A stretch of DNA of 64,000 bases. It comes from CAYUQT01 sp964446835. GTDB lineage: Bacteria > Planctomycetota > Phycisphaerae > UBA1845 > JAFGLZ01. The notes beneath the pieces are model-generated. The model was given only the letters and a program-made list of their open reading frames with translations. It had not been told where the DNA came from and did not search any database. How positions within the stretch are numbered: the stretch's first letter is position 1; each line of letters starts with the position of its first letter. The stretch lies in contig CAYUQT010000013.1 in the NCBI GenBank assembly GCA_964446835.1, forward strand, positions 1 to 64,000. The letters run 5' to 3'. Made by a program: the position numbers and the translations under genes. Shown here one piece after another: positions 62,501 through 64,000 of the stretch.

Positions 62501-63782
62501 TCCCCCCTGCGACGTTGTGATCCAACCCTGGGGCCGACTTGAAGGCTCGGTCCGAATCGGGACAAGGCCAGGAGCCTTTCTTAACGTCCAGTTGATCGTC
62601 CGGGCGGATGGCACCTCGGAGCTGCCCGCGGTCCAGCACGAATGCACTGCCACCTCAGATGCCGGGGGACAGTTCGTCATGGAACGTGTGTTCCCCTCCA
62701 ACGGCCGGATCGGCTACACGCCCAAGACCGGCGAGCCGGATGCGATACTCAGCCACGCTGTGCCCGTAGCGATTGCCGCCGGCCAGACGGCCCACGTGAC
62801 CATCGGCGGAACCGGCCGGCCGATCACCGGCCGAATCGCCCTGCCGTCGGGCACAAGGGCCGAGGGCGACCTGGTATGGAATTCTGAGTTCAATCGCATC
62901 ACATCCGTGCAGCCGAAACCGCCCATGCCCGATGACATCAGACAAGCACCGTGGAAGACGAGACGACAGTGGTGGCAGACGTGGTCGAAGACCCGCGAGG
63001 GCAAGGCGTGGCAGATGGCCTTCCGTCGCCTTGCCGTCCACGTCCAACCCGACGGCGCATTTCGCGCAGAGGATGTATCCGCCGGTGAATACGAACTGCA
63101 CGTTCAGGTCATGAGAAAAACCAAACCGGCCCAATCGATTCTGGGCAATAAGCTCGATGGCGAACCGGTCGGGAGCGTGCGCCGCTCGTTCACTGTGCCG
63201 GAGATGCCCGGTGGCCGGAACGACACACCACTGGACCTCGGCACCCTGACGCTCCAGCCCCCCAAGCGGCTCAGGCCGGGCGATCCGGCGCCCTCGTTTG
63301 AGGTGGAAACACACGATGGCAAGCGGCTCAAACTATCCGACTTCCGCGGAAAACACGTCCTGGTCATCTTCTCTCTGGCCCCGCGTGTCACAGAGTCGCC
63401 CATCCTGAATAGCATTGCAGGCACTTGCTCTCGCGATGGCCGGCTTGTCATGCTCAGCGTAGACCTGATGCCCACCATGCTTGGGACGCTGGCCGACCCC
63501 GGATTCCTCCAGTGGGCTGATCCAGGCGACACGATCGTGCCCTGGATGATCCAGGAGCCTGCGAAGACGGCTCCGTCTTCGTGGCACTATGCCTACGCGG
63601 ACATGGAGATCGCCCCAACATTACTGGAAGACTATGGCCTATCGCCCGATTTTATGTCGCTGCGCGAGTCCACGGTGTTTCTGATCGGTCCGGAGGGCAA
63701 GATCGTTGCGGCGAACCTCATGATCGGCGAGGCCCTGTCGGCCGTCACGGACGCGCTGGGCGGTGCCCAAGACAAGGAATAG
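56538..63782 (+). CDS. Giant M56 (BlaR1-like) sensor with duplicated CnaB/redoxin-like ectodomain
   Basis: Predicted 2,414-residue membrane protein. The N-terminal ~430 residues are an M56 peptidase with four hydrophobic helices; H-E-L-A-H is at 298-302 and R-E-Q-A-C-D lies about 35 residues on. This is the BlaR1 zinc-protease layout. The remainder consists of carboxypeptidase-regulatory-like (CnaB-type) domains, recognisable by the G-x-V-x-D-x-x-G-x-P-I-x-G-A pattern, in two successive arrays of about 970 residues (478-1425, 1449-2410). Each array ends in a thioredoxin/AhpC-like domain, but both lack C-x-x-C: W-S-G-G-F at about 1295 and F-S-L-A-P at about 2281. The penicillin-binding domain of BlaR1 is absent. 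Confidence 0.85.
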   Translation: MIETLQTDSAWAGRIVMFGADVAVKATVLCLMAIVCDRLVLRRWVLIRSALWNAGLVALLLLPCATAAFPRFRIPVLPPGQSQHPVARTEPLRQQPAGAEPGRSVTEALIDGTPEPYERAAVERQLAQAAALAEKVSATPAAPPSAGRPSHESVPEPAKDVAVVGTPASGTESGIEPRGEAVGATHTVMDRLRGHWNWQALVGLIYAAGILLLAVRLACSLIAVGILRRSGTPVTDVEWLGDLACWRNRLGIRRPVSLVRTARVGVPTVIGWMRATILLPLSLAGPIPRASREAILIHELAHVRRGDYLWQIVLRIVQIAYWPHPLIWVAGRLAAIVREQACDALCVHSLSGAESYGSVLIDVAAGLVRRGPRPGWVGAPMARSTRLARRLRQLDTGIGLARCLTGRSPRIVLTFMAVGAMGIIAPVELVHRTAVAQQPPPSQEASVTSQPAVSNPTSSPSTPAETNAVTASSAWLPGRVLDFHVVDGRTESPLADVDIHVSIDRQRSEGKSDAQGRYRITLPDKEPWEVIVNASRPQFISMGVYFRGFNKHFDVPDRYTLKMRPGTTIGGIVHDEAGRPIAGATVVIYLHGSEMEHICLSDHEEKTNSDGRWQCNEVPENIEGIGVGVRHPDYIGDRNAWVRPTPSLKQLRDGSYVMVMKKGLAITGTVLGKEGKPVKGAYVLLGRDAEVDELPQTRTDEQGRYRLGCSQPGETVLTVYAPGHAPEQKTLNVAPDLAPVEFRLGPPHTIRGRVVDASGTPIAGANVLPSQWHGLSFHEFKLKTDAEGRFRWDNAPSDAVGVSVNKVGYAFVRDIQFTPTDAEQVVRLIRTPIVRGTVVDAQTGDPITGFTVLQGKGNPVDPINWDHSMQKVFGNGRYSVNYTDVASHYQVRIEADGYEPAVSRVFEPDKAEQVCDFKLSKTSGATGTVRLPDGSPLSGATVLALPPKTTLFVRNGKPLTGRIRRTQTDRDGRFTLYPQEPRFGLVVIHERGYAEVPAGQIAASRAITVQPWGRVEGTLRIAGKPGAREPLELQPDVQLYQRDLQVSHTLEATTDASGTFVFERVPPGKVKIRRDIQHSPTTLSSAYDTHAEVQPGEMIRVAIGSTDSRPTCRTVVGRIVPPPGSTQTINWRGDQFACVTGDALGLPPADRISAVDALRVAARRRSSTTRVAVPFQVNFRVGPDGSFRLDDLLPGSYRLDVRLHKPNPIGLAERDQIGEVKHQFTVPEPTLADGNKPVDLGNLEFSFRKELKVGDEAPLFDIELTKDATSDTDRRLRLADYVGRTGSGKFVLLTIWSGGFGDWMKAEWEYYKVVLDAYRKDDRLVMIFVSVDRYDTQLEAILGKDDPRFIQSVLSFMGDKMLRDYGIMELPFLHPKIFLIGPDGTILAKDLRGSGVRGAPGGKNVVAFAPAPSIKAALASALGPPGAKAAASAPTSTPAAATSPTGKTRSLLTVNRQTRSPLAGVQLTIVGGEPGSAITNDGGRSVIRIGPEGAAFLFVTAEKPGFVPLMVKWSNGKTFDNDSQEFALAMEPATTIGGVVRDQAGKSIKDAGVELNLRRPDPEAGPNTQIKIWDRLVRTDPEGRWQFDLAPARLDDLSIRVRHPGYETIELTAQSASSVEALRRKTQATVLKAKGTGIAILGSVLDRQDRPIPGASVSVRSPGKDTSLLEAVSGGKKGETTRTDPDGRFCLYQAKIEGAFLLAQATGYAPDLQRVKATPEGPRVDFRLGPGHTIRGRVVNAKNEPLAEVGVLSGRWRGIDETLAHLRTDRDGRFVWDSAPPDEMEFTFITGDYPVLSTPLSPSKTEHVITLYRSPHISGSVVDADTGRPVEKFKLLPHGDQPMDMLWNMGKSVRTAPGHYDIRCENATALEHFKFRIEAEGYGTFFSRQFGNQDEEVIYDVKLKKVAWLTGTVRSPQGRPLADALVLADGSSDLIRIENRKLSDFPSSNLTTTRTGPDGRFSVPQSPKPGGLLVLHERGWARVPMKQAPPCDVVIQPWGRLEGSVRIGTRPGAFLNVQLIVRADGTSELPAVQHECTATSDAGGQFVMERVFPSNGRIGYTPKTGEPDAILSHAVPVAIAAGQTAHVTIGGTGRPITGRIALPSGTRAEGDLVWNSEFNRITSVQPKPPMPDDIRQAPWKTRRQWWQTWSKTREGKAWQMAFRRLAVHVQPDGAFRAEDVSAGEYELHVQVMRKTKPAQSILGNKLDGEPVGSVRRSFTVPEMPGGRNDTPLDLGTLTLQPPKRLRPGDPAPSFEVETHDGKRLKLSDFRGKHVLVIFSLAPRVTESPILNSIAGTCSRDGRLVMLSVDLMPTMLGTLADPGFLQWADPGDTIVPWMIQEPAKTAPSSWHYAYADMEIAPTLLEDYGLSPDFMSLRESTVFLIGPEGKIVAANLMIGEALSAVTDALGGAQDKE
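57973..63779 (+). repeat. Two homologous ~2.9-kb units in the M56 gene
   Basis: Unit A spans about 57973-60870 and unit B about 60882-63779. Both contain the same order of CnaB-type domains, a GP-x-HTIRGRVV landmark (near 58771 and 61723) and an end domain of thioredoxin type. The parallel order argues for one duplication of the whole unit followed by divergence. Boundaries are approximate. Confidence 0.7.
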
Positions 63783-63833
63783 TCTGAGAGTGCGGCGACG
63801 CCGGGAGAAAGGAACCCCCTCTCAACGCCGCCG

Positions 63834-64000
63834 TCACACCCGGCAGCCTTCCTCGAAGTATCGGGCGTTGATCCGGCGGCCCATGTTCAGCGCGAGGATC
63901 TGGCCCAGATGCGGCCGGAACGCCAGCACCCGCTTGGCGATCGACCCGACGGAATAGAGCGACCGGTAAGCTCGAATGTACCCCTCGAGCAGGGTTTCGG
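63834..64000 (-). CDS. C-terminus of a radical SAM (B12-binding type) protein, partial
   Basis: The window ends inside a gene read on the minus strand; only its last 55 codons are seen (stop at 63834-63836). The pattern T-L-L-E-G-Y-I-R-A-Y-R-S-L-Y-S followed by S-I-A-K-R is typical of the C-terminal end of B12-binding-domain radical SAM proteins. A GCGGCG/CGCCGC pair lies between this stop and the M56 stop. Assignment rests on a short fragment. Confidence 0.5.
   Translation of the reverse strand, partial: ETLLEGYIRAYRSLYSVGSIAKRVLAFRPHLGQILALNMGRRINARYFEEGCRV

Noticed and set aside
1..64000. tRNA, rRNA, CRISPR or IS elements
   Set aside because: No tRNA-like cloverleaf, rRNA core sequence, spaced repeat array, transposase or terminal inverted repeat pair was found by reading both strands.

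Overview
The window is GC-rich and dense with secreted and TAT-exported proteins. It carries several planctomycete hallmarks: Gfo/Idh/MocA oxidoreductases and TIM-barrel proteins with RRxF twin-arginine signals, DUF/GH carbohydrate enzymes, an FHA-rhomboid fusion, and a BlaI/BlaR1-like pair whose M56 sensor carries a huge array of carboxypeptidase-regulatory-like domains. The best guess is a Planctomycetota bacterium (Phycisphaerae-like, saccharolytic, probably a metagenomic contig). This is an inference from gene style, because there is no rRNA or other phylogenetic marker. I saw no tRNA, rRNA, CRISPR array or insertion sequence.

Layout. 0-14 kb: a mixed set holding an SGNH hydrolase, a metallophosphoesterase lipoprotein, a TAT-type Gfo/Idh oxidoreductase, a beta-propeller lipoprotein, a GT39 glycosyltransferase, a UroD-like methyltransferase, an FHA/zinc-ribbon/rhomboid protease and a 950-residue secreted protein with an Ig-like tail. 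14.1-22.7 kb: an arsenic island read entirely on the plus strand. It opens with a near-consensus sigma-70 promoter overlapped by a palindrome in front of an ArsR repressor, followed by an ArsP-type permease, a mini-thioredoxin, a DGC zinc-binding protein, a second metallophosphoesterase lipoprotein, two membrane or secreted thioredoxins, CcdA, a TAT-exported flavoprotein, a TrmO-ArsC fusion and ArsM. 22.7-30 kb: a GH3-family acyl-adenylate enzyme, a serine hydrolase fused to a glycosidase, and an orphan chemoreceptor.

30-56 kb is carbohydrate territory: a beta-propeller/FG-GAP protein, a LamG-GH2 protein, a four-gene minus-strand cluster (FAD oxidoreductase, DJ-1/PfpI, sugar isomerase/epimerase, Gfo/Idh), a TAT-type sugar-isomerase-like protein, a cell-surface protein with seven tandem ~135-residue repeats, a small toxin-antitoxin zone (one pair with a frameshifted toxin, one PIN pair), a GH89 alpha-N-acetylglucosaminidase, a TAT-type TIM-barrel protein, an epimerase and a GH36-like alpha-galactosidase. 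56-63.8 kb: a BlaI repressor overlapped by a 2,414-residue M56 sensor with a duplicated ~970-residue ectodomain. The window ends inside a minus-strand gene that looks like the C-terminus of a B12-binding radical SAM protein.

How the genes work together. The ars genes form a coherent chain: arsenate reduction (ArsC domain), methylation (ArsM), efflux of methylated or other arsenicals (permease), and thiol regeneration on the outer face of the membrane (CcdA plus tethered thioredoxins). The glycosidases and TAT-exported redox enzymes suggest growth on complex, amino-sugar-containing glycans. The BlaI/M56 pair is a membrane-signalling switch whose ligand is unknown.
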